A stretch of DNA of 36,302 nt from Myxosarcina sp. GA_180221_E-2-1-MAG-40_15 (GCA_020692205.1 JAIMKV010000051.1:1-36302); one strand, 5' to 3'. Shown: positions 7,908 through 16,620, counted from the first letter of the stretch. Numbers and translations are program-made. The notes: generated by a model from the letters alone, not told the origin.

Positions 7908-10907
7908 ATGGATCATTTATGGGAATGGCAGGCAAGTGGCGTGGATGAAGAACTAACTCGTCTAAACGTTGTTTCTCTCCAAGGCACTTCCCCCGCCGAA
8001 TATTTACTTTATTCAAATTCTATACCGAGAAGAAATGACGGCAGAGTTAGCGAAGGATTTCTGCAACGTTATGCTCATACTGATGCAGGAGGATGGTGGT
8101 GTTCGGGAATCGACATTCTTAGTGGGAATGAAGACATTTGGGGCTGTTTTAAACCAGACCAACCCCGTAATAGTCAGCATAAGTTAATTAAATATGAGCA
8201 TCCGCCTAAAACCGCTACAGGTGTATTTGCTCTAAAAGTTCCGCTTGATCTGTGGCAAAAAATCGCTGAGCGCGCTGGAGTTGAACTAGCTGTTGAAGAT
8301 ATTGACCGTGAACGTGTAGATTTAGGGTTTTGGCAATGGTTGATCGCTCATCGAGAAGTTCCTCTTTGTATTACCGAAGGGGCAAAAAAGGCAGGAGCAT
8401 TGTTATCTATTGGATATGGAGCGATCGCTTTACCAGGAATTAATAATGGTTATCGTACACCAAAAGATGAAGCGGGTAAACGAATTGGCAAGTCTCATTT
8501 AATTCCTCAACTTGCTAAATTAGCTGCATTTGGGCGAACAGTATATTTAGTTTTTGATCAAGATTCTCAACCGAATACAATCAAGGCAGTTAATACAGCA
8601 ATTAAAAAAACTGGCTATCTACTACAGAAGGCTGGTTGTCAGGTTAAGGTTGTTACCTGGAATAATTCATTAGGGAAAGGAGTAGACGATCTAATTACCG
8701 ATCAGGGTCAGGAATGCTTTGCACAAGCTTATGATAACGCTTTAGATTTGGAAACCTGGAAAGCCAAGTCATGGACCAAATTAACTTATCCTGTCGATGT
8801 TGAGATTAATAGTCGTTATCTTTCTGAGTTAAATATTCCCCCAGATAAAAAGCTGATTGGGATCAAATCTGCTAAGGGTACAGGCAAAACTCAGTCACTG
8901 GCTCAAATTGTAGCAAGGGCGATCGCTCGTCAGCAAAAAGTCTTGGTAATCGGTCATCGAGTGCAGTTAGTTAAAGAATTGTGTCAAAGATTTGGCTTGG
9001 ACTATATTACTGAATCAGGACGCTGTGAGCAATCCGCTTTAGGCTATGGTCTTTGTATTGATTCACTACATGGCTCATCTCAAGCGAAATTTAATCCTGA
9101 TGACTGGACAGATAGTCTGGTAATTATTGATGAAGTAGAGCAAGTATTATGGCACGCTCTAAATTCTAATACCTGCAAAGATCGTCGGGTAGAAATTCTC
9201 AAGTCTTTCAAAACCTTGATGCAGAAAGTTTTGGTCAACCAAGGACAGCTATACATCGCAGATGCCGACCTTAGCGACATTACCCTAGACTACGTGATTT
9301 CTCTATCGGGACTAGAGATTCAACCCTATATTGTCCAGAATACCTGGCGATGCGATCGCACTCTGGCTTGGCAAGTCTATAATTATTCAGGGAAGAGTCC
9401 GAAAAAACTGGTTAGTAACCTAGAGGCAGATATTCAACGGGGAGGAAAGCCGTTGATTTGTCTTTCGGCGCAAAAACTGACGAGTAAATGGGGTACCCAA
9501 ACTTTAGAAGCTTATTTACAGCAAAAGTTTCCCGAAAAACGGATCCTCAGAATTGATTCCGAATCTCTTGCCGAACCGCAACACCCTGCCTATGGCTGTA
9601 TTTCTCAGTTAGAGCAGGTGCTAGAGCGATTTGATATTGTCTTAGCCAGTCCATCTATTGAGACAGGAATATCAATTGAGCTAAAGAATCACTTTACTTC
9701 GGTTTGGGCGATCGCCCAAGGAATTCAGGCAGAAAACGCCGTTCGCCAGACTCTGGCTCGTTTACGCCATAATGTTCCCAGACATTTATGGTGTGCCAAA
9801 TATAGCTTTAATCATATTGGCAATGGTTCAACTTCCATCCCTGCCTTGCTTACCTCTAATCAACGTTTTACTCAGCTAAATATCCGCTTATTGCAACAGT
9901 CGGATTTTGCTTATTTAGATGATTTGGATACAGGTTTTCAAGCCGAATCTCTGTTGTGTTGGGCAAAAATGGCGGTAAGGTTTAACGCAGCAGCAATTAA
10001 TTACCGAGAATCGATCTTAGCTGGGTTAAAAGCTGAAGGTCATCAAATTATTGATGCTGCAAAATATAAACAGCCTGAAATTAAAACTGAGCCTCAGACA
10101 GATAATTGCCTAGTGGCGGCAATTACCGAAATTAGTAGCCAAAATTATTGGGCAGAATGTGTTGAGATTGCCTGTTCTCCTGGTTTGGACAAGCAGCATT
10201 ATCAAGCTCTAAAAAAACGCCTAATCAAATCAGTGCGCGATCGCCGTCAGCTACGCAAATACGAACTGCAACAGCGTTATCATCTTCCGATTACTCCAGA
10301 GTTAGTCTCTTTAGATGATGCGGGATGGTATCAAAAAATTAGACTGCATTATTTTTTGACTATTGGTCGTCCTTATCTGGCGGATCGAGATACCAAAGTT
10401 GCTCGCAAGTTAATTGAACAGGGTAATGGCAGCCTGTTTTTACCTGACTTCAATAGTTCTCAATTAGGAGCAATTGTCGGAACACTAGAAATTTTAGGGA
10501 TTCCCGTACTACTGCAAGATTTGACCAGACAACTACGTAATACAGATGCCGACTTGCAGTCTCTGGCTGCGATCGCCCATGATCACCGTCGCGAGATTAA
10601 AACAATTCTTCATCTTGGTATTGCCAAAAACTATAGTCCCATCACGATTATTAGCCGTTTGCTCGGCAAAATTGGCTGTAAAATTAAGTGTTTGCGATCT
10701 CAAACCCAGAACCAAAAAAGAGTGAGAGTATATCAAATTATCTCCCCAGAAGATCAACGAGAACAAGTATTTACCCACTGGCTAAATATAGATCGACAGC
10801 GTCCAGGCAATTCTCTGTTTTGGTCAGGCGATCGACAAACTAATTTGCCTCAATCACCACAGGATGCTGAAGACAGTAATTATCTGCAATTAAGTTTGGA
10901 TATTTAA
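7908..10907 (+). CDS. CyRepA1-like replication protein (DUF3854 plus P-loop)
   Basis: The 999-residue protein resembles the large cyanobacterial plasmid replication proteins called CyRepA1. The N-terminus reads NVVSLQGTSPAEYLLYSN, IPRRNDGR and AGGWWCSGID, followed by a DUF3854/toprim-like domain with LCITEGAKKAG (about 153-163) and VYLVFDQDSQ (about 212-221). A helicase-like domain follows, with Walker A KSAKGTGKT (about 323-331), Walker B LVIIDEVEQ (about 404-412), a late motif SPSIETGISIE, and an arginine motif RQTLARLRHN. The order toprim then superfamily-1/2-like ATPase fits primase-helicase style replication initiators. A basic C-terminal region of unknown function completes it. No parA/parB, iterons or mobilisation genes are visible around it, and the flanking genes are chromosomal in character. 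It may come from an integrated plasmid or may have been adopted by the chromosome. The family call is from recognised motifs, and the biological role is inferred. Confidence 0.75.
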   Translation: MDHLWEWQASGVDEELTRLNVVSLQGTSPAEYLLYSNSIPRRNDGRVSEGFLQRYAHTDAGGWWCSGIDILSGNEDIWGCFKPDQPRNSQHKLIKYEHPPKTATGVFALKVPLDLWQKIAERAGVELAVEDIDRERVDLGFWQWLIAHREVPLCITEGAKKAGALLSIGYGAIALPGINNGYRTPKDEAGKRIGKSHLIPQLAKLAAFGRTVYLVFDQDSQPNTIKAVNTAIKKTGYLLQKAGCQVKVVTWNNSLGKGVDDLITDQGQECFAQAYDNALDLETWKAKSWTKLTYPVDVEINSRYLSELNIPPDKKLIGIKSAKGTGKTQSLAQIVARAIARQQKVLVIGHRVQLVKELCQRFGLDYITESGRCEQSALGYGLCIDSLHGSSQAKFNPDDWTDSLVIIDEVEQVLWHALNSNTCKDRRVEILKSFKTLMQKVLVNQGQLYIADADLSDITLDYVISLSGLEIQPYIVQNTWRCDRTLAWQVYNYSGKSPKKLVSNLEADIQRGGKPLICLSAQKLTSKWGTQTLEAYLQQKFPEKRILRIDSESLAEPQHPAYGCISQLEQVLERFDIVLASPSIETGISIELKNHFTSVWAIAQGIQAENAVRQTLARLRHNVPRHLWCAKYSFNHIGNGSTSIPALLTSNQRFTQLNIRLLQQSDFAYLDDLDTGFQAESLLCWAKMAVRFNAAAINYRESILAGLKAEGHQIIDAAKYKQPEIKTEPQTDNCLVAAITEISSQNYWAECVEIACSPGLDKQHYQALKKRLIKSVRDRRQLRKYELQQRYHLPITPELVSLDDAGWYQKIRLHYFLTIGRPYLADRDTKVARKLIEQGNGSLFLPDFNSSQLGAIVGTLEILGIPVLLQDLTRQLRNTDADLQSLAAIAHDHRREIKTILHLGIAKNYSPITIISRLLGKIGCKIKCLRSQTQNQKRVRVYQIISPEDQREQVFTHWLNIDRQRPGNSLFWSGDRQTNLPQSPQDAEDSNYLQLSLDI

Positions 10908-11056
10908 TTTACATTTCAATTGATGAATTCCTCATCTCTAGTTCGCAAGTTACCGAATAGTTATCAGGAGAAATGTAAGATTAAAATTAAATTAAATATG
11001 TTAGAAAAAGCAGTTAATTGGGAACTATAACTGTGACCTCTATTTTTTAATCACAG

Positions 11057-11269
11057 ATGGAAATCCAACCTATGTCAAACATCGATGGCTACAATCTTTT
11101 CGTTCGGCATTGCTCAAGCAATTTTTATCATCTGAACATTGTCGATCCAGATAACAAACTGCATCATTTTGAGGGAGTCTACTCCAGTCGCCAAGCTGCA
11201 ATCGAAAAAGGAAAGTCGGTAATCCAAAACTTTAAATTTTGGCGAGCAAAAGCTCTTAAACACAGTTAA
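11057..11269 (+). CDS. small hypothetical protein
   Basis: This 70-residue soluble protein is not one I recognise. A second ATG at 11072 would give 65 residues beginning MSNIDGYNLFVRH, and neither start has a clear ribosome-binding site. The sequence is rich in aromatic and histidine residues (NFYHLNIVDPDNKLHHFEG), then SSRQAAIEKGKSVI, which looks like a short beta-strand pair followed by a helix. The pattern resembles small stand-alone domains where a query sheet precedes an A-x-x-x-G-K helix, but I cannot assign one. It follows the replication-protein gene by 149 bases, on the same strand, and is probably separate from it. Confidence 0.5.
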   Translation: MEIQPMSNIDGYNLFVRHCSSNFYHLNIVDPDNKLHHFEGVYSSRQAAIEKGKSVIQNFKFWRAKALKHS

Positions 11270-11395
11270 TTCAGATTTGATTGCAAATTATGATCAGATA
11301 GGCAAGATTTGACCAAAACATAACGGGTTTAAAGCCCTACCCTCGACTAGCATCCAGTTTTTGGTAGCGATGAGTTTATGAAGTTTGAAGTATGA

Positions 11396-11409
11396 AGCTA
11401 AAAGCTAAA
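11396..11409. repeat. short heptamer-type repeat (AGCTAAA)
   Basis: AGCTAAAAGCTAAA is two copies of an AGCTAAA unit. The same unit recurs at 13553-13570 and, inverted, at 20562-20579, always just outside coding regions. It is of the short tandem repeat class common in cyanobacteria. Confidence 0.6.
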
Positions 11410-11468
11410 TTTTAATTCTTGCTTGTTTTAGCTTAATCAAATTAGTGTATTCTTTTCAAGAATCGGTA

Positions 11469-12020
11469 TTACTTCAATCCCAATTTCTTACGTAACTCTG
11501 TTGCACCCATAAATAACAGTGGGGTGACAATTAAACCTGTGGCAATAAAGTGGAGGGGAAAGTGAAAATAAAAGTACCAAAGAATTAAAACTCCGTAAGT
11601 AGAGTCCATATGATCGATGAAATAGAATAGCTTGCTATTTTCGTCTCCAGGTGGAATATCTAAACGACGCTTGATAAAAGAATTGGGTAATTCTGATAAA
11701 TTAAAGATAAATCCAACTAATAAGCCGAATTCAATTAAATTGAAATTAGAGAAAGAAATAGACTGCTGAGAAAGAGCAGGAATTAATAATTCGACTAAGT
11801 TTAATAAATTAACGCTAGCTACCATGGCGATCGGCAAACTAATTAAGCCGCGCCATTTTTTATTGACCCCAAACCATTCAGTTTTTATGGGGATATTTAA
11901 TAATTGAAATAGACTGGTTTTCCATAATAAAGCTTCAATAACTCCAGCAATAAATAGACTAAGAGCTAACCACAGTAAATTCAAAGTATCTGCAATAAAA
12001 TATTGTGTCCAGCCCATCAT
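11469..12020 (-). CDS. CDP-archaeol-synthase-like membrane protein
   Basis: This 183-residue integral membrane protein has about five membrane segments. It has the marks of the CarS/DUF46 family of CTP-dependent cytidylyltransferases: NKKWRGLISLP (about 53-63, family K-x-WRG), NSFIKRRLDIPPG (113-125) and FIDHMDSTYGVL (135-146, the acidic pair near a DxLD-like motif). In archaea these enzymes activate an ether-lipid diol as CDP-archaeol. Bacterial members probably activate another lipid alcohol. It is divergent from the GT4 glycosyltransferase, with a 203-base gap, and near a fatty-acyl-AMP ligase and inositol-phosphate synthase, so a lipid role is reasonable. The first M or second M could be the start, and nothing decides between them. 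The substrate is unknown. Confidence 0.65.
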   Translation of the reverse strand: MMGWTQYFIADTLNLLWLALSLFIAGVIEALLWKTSLFQLLNIPIKTEWFGVNKKWRGLISLPIAMVASVNLLNLVELLIPALSQQSISFSNFNLIEFGLLVGFIFNLSELPNSFIKRRLDIPPGDENSKLFYFIDHMDSTYGVLILWYFYFHFPLHFIATGLIVTPLLFMGATELRKKLGLK

Positions 12021-12223
12021 ATTCTGATCAAAATAAATAAACTATTATTTTCAACTAGCTTGTAACCGCTCTTCTCAGCACAGAGATTAATTGTTAACTG
12101 CTTTAAACAGAGATTCTTTACCTGCATCAAATAAAATTATAGTCTTAATTTAATCTCGACTTTATCTCAAGGCTTTATATTGTGTCCGTCGAGGATAACT
12201 GTGAAACTGGTGAAACTGTTGAG

Positions 12224-13525
12224 ATGAAAATTGCGATTATTGCGTCAGGTTTTTTACCCATTATTGATGGTGTCACAATTAGTGGCTGGCAAAGATTACA
12301 AATACTCAGTCAGCAAGGACATCAGGTACGGTTTTTTTGTCCTGACTACAGTAGTTTGTCCAAGACATATCCTGATTGGCAAGATTATACGGGAAATATA
12401 TTACCTGGAGTCAGAGTTATTAATTTAACTAGCAATTCCTTCGTTGGGTTAGATTACGAACCTAATGTTACCAGAAGCTCATACCAATTAGTTTTAGCCG
12501 AATTAAAGCGATTTCAACCAGATATTGTTCATGTTGATGAACCAGAAAGGCTATACGTCGGGTTTTGGCGGATTGCTGGACTAGATTACGCTAGACAAGC
12601 TGGTATTCCCTGCATTAGTTTTTTTCGCACTAATTTTTTGGATTATTTGGCGGATTATTTTCCTCTACCAAAACCAATTTTTACGGCAGTTAAATTTTTA
12701 CTGCAAAAATTAATTGTTTGGGTATATAACTCTTACGACTTAACCTTAGTTACTAGTAAAGTAACTTATCCTCAAGTCGTTGACTTGGGAATAAACAACG
12801 CTAGATCTGCTAACTTGGTTGGTTTTGATAGCGATCGCTTTACGCCTAATCTACGTCAGCCAGATTTTTTTGCTGCACAATACGGTTTATCTTCAGCAGA
12901 TCGCTTAATTAAGATCGTATTTTTAGGTCGTCTATATCCTGACAAAGGTTGGGATTTTACCCTAAAAGCTCTCAAAAGCCTGTCGTCAGAAGTCAATCTG
13001 AATCAAGTAGCGATTATTGTCGCAGGAGATGGGCCAATGCGCGAGGAAATAGAGGCAGAATTGAGTAACTTGACTCCCAATCTACATTTACTTGGTCGAG
13101 TAGCCCCAGAAAATGTTCCCGCGCTGTTAGTCAACTGCGATCTGCACGTAACTACTTCCGAGAAAGAAACGAGAGGCTTAACTATTTTAGAGGCATTTGC
13201 AGCAGGAATCCCCGTAATTGCACCCAATTCTGGTGGAGTAATTGAAAATATTCAACATGGCAAGAATGGCTTTTTATATACTCCAGGCGATCGCCTGGAT
13301 TTTGCTCGCAAACTGAAATTATTAATTGAAAATAATCGTTTGCGGCAAGAAATGGGCGATCGCGCACGGCTTTCCGTCCAAGAATATAGTTGGTCACAAG
13401 CAGTTCAAAATTTAGTTGATCTTTGGCAAGAGGCGATTCAAAAGTCAAAAGTCAAAAGTCAAAAGTTAAAGACTCTCTATCAACAATTAGCTATTAGTAA
13501 AGGGCTTCCGCCCTCTAGCTCTTAG
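12224..13525 (+). CDS. GT4-family glycosyltransferase
   Basis: This is a retaining GT-B glycosyltransferase of family 4, which transfers a sugar from a nucleotide donor. The N-terminal acceptor domain starts MKIAIIASGFLPIIDGV and contains PDIVHVDEPERLYVGF. The C-terminal donor domain has KIVFLGRLYPDKGWD, GDGPMREE and EKETRGLTILEAFAAGIPV, the last being the E-x7-E motif. The open frame extends upstream to a GTG at 12182, but the family start is the ATG at 12224, giving 433 residues. The last residues (KSKVKSQKLKTL onward) are encoded by a heptamer repeat and following repeat-like sequence, so the natural stop was probably lost or moved. The general architecture recalls SqdX and PimA/MshA-type enzymes, but the acceptor cannot be told from sequence. 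It is convergent with the fatty-acyl-AMP ligase. Confidence 0.85.
   Translation: MKIAIIASGFLPIIDGVTISGWQRLQILSQQGHQVRFFCPDYSSLSKTYPDWQDYTGNILPGVRVINLTSNSFVGLDYEPNVTRSSYQLVLAELKRFQPDIVHVDEPERLYVGFWRIAGLDYARQAGIPCISFFRTNFLDYLADYFPLPKPIFTAVKFLLQKLIVWVYNSYDLTLVTSKVTYPQVVDLGINNARSANLVGFDSDRFTPNLRQPDFFAAQYGLSSADRLIKIVFLGRLYPDKGWDFTLKALKSLSSEVNLNQVAIIVAGDGPMREEIEAELSNLTPNLHLLGRVAPENVPALLVNCDLHVTTSEKETRGLTILEAFAAGIPVIAPNSGGVIENIQHGKNGFLYTPGDRLDFARKLKLLIENNRLRQEMGDRARLSVQEYSWSQAVQNLVDLWQEAIQKSKVKSQKLKTLYQQLAISKGLPPSSS
13439..13466. repeat. heptamer tandem repeat, CAAAAGT x4
   Basis: Four perfect copies of CAAAAGT stand head to tail. This matches the short tandemly repeated repetitive (STRR) class described in heterocystous and related cyanobacteria. 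The array lies inside the 3' end of the glycosyltransferase frame and encodes the lysine-rich KSKVKSQK stretch. Confidence 0.85.
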
Positions 13526-13557
13526 CTATCTACTTAAGTAATGTAATCTTTAGAGCT

Positions 13558-13576
13558 AAAAGCTAAAAGCTTTTTT
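13558..13576. terminator. repeat-derived hairpin between convergent genes
   Basis: AAAAGCT (13558-13564) pairs with AGCTTTT (13568-13574) around AAA, followed by two further T residues. It is built from the AGCTAAA repeat and could act as a weak bidirectional terminator between the glycosyltransferase and the acyl-AMP ligase. A second small hairpin, AGGGC-TTCC-GCCCT, lies at 13501-13514. Confidence 0.35.
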
Positions 13577-13584
13577 GGGTAAAA

Positions 13585-15378
13585 TTAATCACTAAAAAAC
13601 TGTCCTGCCAAATCGGTAATATCGGTTTGAGTAATTTCTAACTGTTGCCATTGCGCCACCGTATTCAGACTGCCATCGAGGAACATACTTTGACAGGCGC
13701 GACGCTGAATCTTACCGCTAGAAGTTTTGGGAATGCTACCAGTTTTAAGCAAGGCTACGGCAAAGACATTAGCCATGTTTTGTTCTCCTACAGCCAGGCG
13801 AATTGCGCCAATAACTTCCTCGGCATTCAGTTGACGCAAGTCAGTGCGATTGATTTCATGAGCGATAACTAACTGTTCTTCGCCGTTAACTTCCACGCTA
13901 AATGCCGCACCATGATTGGGGCGTAGGGCAGGATGACAACTTGCCACGGTTTCTTCAATATGTTGCGGATAATGATTACGTCCCCACAGAATCATCATAT
14001 CCTTGATGCGTCCTGTAATATATAGTTCACCATCTTTAATAAAGCCTAAATCACCTGTACGTAGATAAGTTTTATTGGGGTTATTAGCTAAACTTGCTTG
14101 AAAAGTTGCTTCTGTTTGCTCTACTTTTTGATAGTATCCTTTGCCAATACCTACCCCTGCTGCCCAAATCTCCCCGACGCGATCGCTTTGACACTGAACT
14201 TTAGTTTCGGGATCGACAATGATAATCTCATCCCCTAACCAGGTGTGACCACAGCTAACAGCAGCTTTAGAGTTAGGATGGTCTGGTGCTACCGTAACAA
14301 CTTGATCTTCAGTCAAGGCTTGTTTATCTAAATAGGTGATGGTAGGATAATCCGCAGTATTAATCCCAGTAATAAATAACGTTGCTTCAGCCATACCGTA
14401 ACAGGGATAAAAGGCTTCTTTCTTAAACCCGCAAGGTTTATACAGTTCAGCAAATTTCTCTAGGGTTTCGGCTCTTACAGGTTCAGCCCCCGTAAATGCT
14501 ACTGACCAATGACTGAGATCCAAACTGGCTCGTTGCTCGTCAGTAATTTTTTGACACAATAAGTCATAGGCAAAATTAGGGCCGCCGCTGGTAGTTATCT
14601 GATATTTAGACAACGCCTGTAGCCAGAGAAAGGGTTTTTGTGCCAAAGCAATAGGCGACATTAATATAGCAGGTAATCCTGTGTATAAAGGCTGCATTAC
14701 TCCGCCAATTAACCCCATATCATGAAACATTGGTAACCACATCAAAATCTTAGTTTGGTCGTGATGTCCAAATGACCGGTAGATAACTTCCGAGTTGTGC
14801 AGCACGTTACCATGTGTGATCATTACTCCCTTGGGTTGTCCTGTTGAACCAGAAGTATATTGTAAAAAAGCTAGAGTATCTTGATTAATTTTGGGCGGCT
14901 GCCATTGCTCGGCTAAATTCAAGTTAACGCGATCGCTTTCGATCCAAGGCAAAGCCTTTAACTTCAGTGCCATACCTGGATTAGCGACTAGCTGTCCTGT
15001 TACCCGCGCAGCAAATTCTTGAGTAGTTAGAGCAATTGCTGCTTGACAATCGGCAATACGATCTTGATACTGGCTCAGAGATTTAATATGCTGTCGGGGA
15101 TAGTCGGTAACGGCAATAACTCCAGCATAAAGACAACCCAAAAAACTAGCAATAAACTCTAAGCCAGCAGTGTAGGGATAAACTAACAAAGCGCGATCGC
15201 CTGGTTGAACTTTGGTCAACAACTGTACTGCGATCGCCCTTGCCTGAAGATCTAACTCTTGATATGTACAGCTACCAGATTCAGTTTCTCCATCGGCTAA
15301 AAAAGTATAAGCAGTATGATGGGGTTGATTTATCGATTTATCAAGCAGAATATCTACTATGGTGGAATTATTTACCAT
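13585..15378 (-). CDS. fatty-acyl-AMP ligase (FAAL)
   Basis: This is a member of the ANL adenylating superfamily that activates a fatty acid as acyl-AMP and normally hands it to an acyl carrier protein. It has 597 residues. Motifs are LQYTSGSTGQPKGVMITHG (173-191), WLPMFHDMGLIGG, FTGAEPVRAETL, CYGMAEAT, TYLRTGDLGF, GRIKDMMILWGRNHYP and a C-terminal SSGKIQRRACQ. PMFHDMGLIGG and GRNHYP are typical FAAL features. The open frame runs up to 15474, but that would overlap the divergent synthase gene. The start MVNNSTIVDIL at 15378 gives the normal family N-terminus. No acyl carrier protein or polyketide synthase gene is in the window, so the acceptor is unknown. The gene is divergent from inositol-phosphate synthase. 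Confidence 0.9.
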   Translation of the reverse strand: MVNNSTIVDILLDKSINQPHHTAYTFLADGETESGSCTYQELDLQARAIAVQLLTKVQPGDRALLVYPYTAGLEFIASFLGCLYAGVIAVTDYPRQHIKSLSQYQDRIADCQAAIALTTQEFAARVTGQLVANPGMALKLKALPWIESDRVNLNLAEQWQPPKINQDTLAFLQYTSGSTGQPKGVMITHGNVLHNSEVIYRSFGHHDQTKILMWLPMFHDMGLIGGVMQPLYTGLPAILMSPIALAQKPFLWLQALSKYQITTSGGPNFAYDLLCQKITDEQRASLDLSHWSVAFTGAEPVRAETLEKFAELYKPCGFKKEAFYPCYGMAEATLFITGINTADYPTITYLDKQALTEDQVVTVAPDHPNSKAAVSCGHTWLGDEIIIVDPETKVQCQSDRVGEIWAAGVGIGKGYYQKVEQTEATFQASLANNPNKTYLRTGDLGFIKDGELYITGRIKDMMILWGRNHYPQHIEETVASCHPALRPNHGAAFSVEVNGEEQLVIAHEINRTDLRQLNAEEVIGAIRLAVGEQNMANVFAVALLKTGSIPKTSSGKIQRRACQSMFLDGSLNTVAQWQQLEITQTDITDLAGQFFSD

Positions 15379-15436
15379 TCGTTTACCATTCTTTAAACAA
15401 TGACTGTAAGATTTCCCTATAATGTAGTCCAATAAT

Positions 15437-15445
15437 GGAGGAAGG
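15437..15445 (+). promoter_or_regulatory. strong ribosome-binding site deciding a GTG start
   Basis: GGAGGAAGG ends seven bases before GTG at 15453. It is the best Shine-Dalgarno match seen near any gene here and supports the GTG as the start of the inositol-phosphate synthase. Confidence 0.8.
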
Positions 15446-15452
15446 TTAAACC

Positions 15453-16547
15453 GTGGGGAGTATAAAAATTGCAATTGTTGGTGTAGGAAACTGTTCTAGT
15501 TCACTCATCCAAGGAATCGAATATTATCGAGACAAGCAGGCAGAAGATGCCATTGGCTTAATGCATTGGGATATCGGAGGCTACAAACCTTACGATCTTG
15601 AAGTAGTCGCTGCTTTTGATATTGACCAGCGTAAAGTAGGAAAAGATGTTGCCGAGGCGATTTTTGCTCCTCCTAACTGTACGACCATTTTTTGCGCCAA
15701 CGTTCCTCAGACTGGGGTAACGGTAGAAATGGGGGCAGTACTAGACGGGGTTGCCGCCCATATGAACGGTACTGATGAGAAATATACCTTTGTAATTAGC
15801 GATCGCCCAGAACAGTCCAAAGCAGATATTGTTAATAGTCTCAAGCAGTCTGGCGCCGAGGTTTTAGTTAACTATCTTCCTGTAGGTTCACAAGAAGCTG
15901 TAGAATTTTACGCCGAATGCGCTCTTGATGCAGGTATCGCTTTGGTTAACTGTATTCCCGTGTTTATTGCCAGTCAACCACTATGGGCAGATAAGTTTAA
16001 ACATCACAATATCCCGATTATTGGTGATGACATTAAGTCTCAGTTTGGGGCAACCATTAGCCATCGTACTCTGGTTGATCTTTGTAAAAAACGAGGCGTA
16101 AAAGTTGAGCGTACCTATCAGTTAAATACCGGTGGTAATACTGATTTTCGTAATATGCTCGATCGCACTCGTCTCGATTCCAAAAAAGAGTCTAAAACCG
16201 AAGCGGTGCAGGGCGTAATTGCTAAACGCTTAGAAGACGAAAATATTCACGTTGGCCCCAGTGACTATGTACCCTGGCAAAAAGACAACAAAGTTGCTTT
16301 TATTCGCATTGAGGGCAAGCTATTTGGCGATGTGCCGATGAATTTAGAGATGAGACTTTCGGTAGAAGACTCTCCCAACTCTGCGGGAGTAGTTATTGAT
16401 GCGATTCGCTGCTGTAAATTGGGCCTAGATCGCGGTATTGGTGGCGTATTAACTGCACCTTCTGCCTACTTTATGAAGCATCCACCCGAGCAGTTTACCG
16501 ATGACGAAGCTTACCAAATGACTGAGGCATTTATTCTTGAGCAGTAG
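15453..16547 (+). CDS. ino1: inositol-3-phosphate synthase
   Basis: This NAD-dependent enzyme converts glucose 6-phosphate to 1D-myo-inositol 3-phosphate. The 364-residue length matches the short prokaryotic form. It begins with the nucleotide-binding motif KIAIVGVGNCSSSLIQG, followed by the family blocks PYDLEVVAAFDID, CANVPQTGV, NYLPVGSQEAVEFYA, NCIPVFIAS and GDDIKSQFGAT. QLNTGGNTDFRNM and APSAYFMKHPP lie near the C-terminus. It starts at GTG behind a strong ribosome-binding site. The reverse-oriented FAAL gene begins 74 bases upstream, so the two share a divergent promoter region. The last codons form one arm of a perfect hairpin. The product could feed compatible solutes, inositol lipids or inositol phosphates. 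Confidence 0.93.
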   Translation: MGSIKIAIVGVGNCSSSLIQGIEYYRDKQAEDAIGLMHWDIGGYKPYDLEVVAAFDIDQRKVGKDVAEAIFAPPNCTTIFCANVPQTGVTVEMGAVLDGVAAHMNGTDEKYTFVISDRPEQSKADIVNSLKQSGAEVLVNYLPVGSQEAVEFYAECALDAGIALVNCIPVFIASQPLWADKFKHHNIPIIGDDIKSQFGATISHRTLVDLCKKRGVKVERTYQLNTGGNTDFRNMLDRTRLDSKKESKTEAVQGVIAKRLEDENIHVGPSDYVPWQKDNKVAFIRIEGKLFGDVPMNLEMRLSVEDSPNSAGVVIDAIRCCKLGLDRGIGGVLTAPSAYFMKHPPEQFTDDEAYQMTEAFILEQ

Positions 16548-16567
16548 TTTTGCTCAAGAATAAATGC
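16527..16567. repeat. 17-bp perfect hairpin with the stop codon in its loop
   Basis: GCATTTATTCTTGAGCA (16527-16543) is exactly complementary to TGCTCAAGAATAAATGC (16551-16567). The 7-nt loop GTAGTTT holds the TAG stop of the synthase. The left arm encodes the last residues (AFILEQ) and the right arm is an inverted copy of it. No T tract follows directly. It may stabilise the mRNA 3' end or result from an inverted duplication. Confidence 0.9.
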
Positions 16568-16581
16568 TAGTTGAAGTTTAG

Positions 16582-16620
16582 AAGTTAGATTTCCTTAATT
16601 GGTTACTCTAACTTTTTTTT
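16582..16620 (+). terminator. ino1: intrinsic terminator of inositol-phosphate synthase
   Basis: AAGTTAGA (16582-16589) pairs perfectly with TCTAACTT (16607-16614) around a 17-nt loop and is followed by a T run through 16620, giving eight consecutive T residues. It lies 34 bases after the stop codon. Confidence 0.75.

Noticed and set aside
12182-12223. GTG start 14 codons upstream for the glycosyltransferase
   Set aside because: The family begins with the MKIAIIASGF strand; the upstream residues are not typical and no ribosome-binding site supports the GTG.
15379-15474. N-terminal extension of the fatty-acyl-AMP ligase
   Set aside because: The extra 32 residues do not look like the family and overlap the ribosome-binding site and start of the divergent inositol-phosphate synthase.
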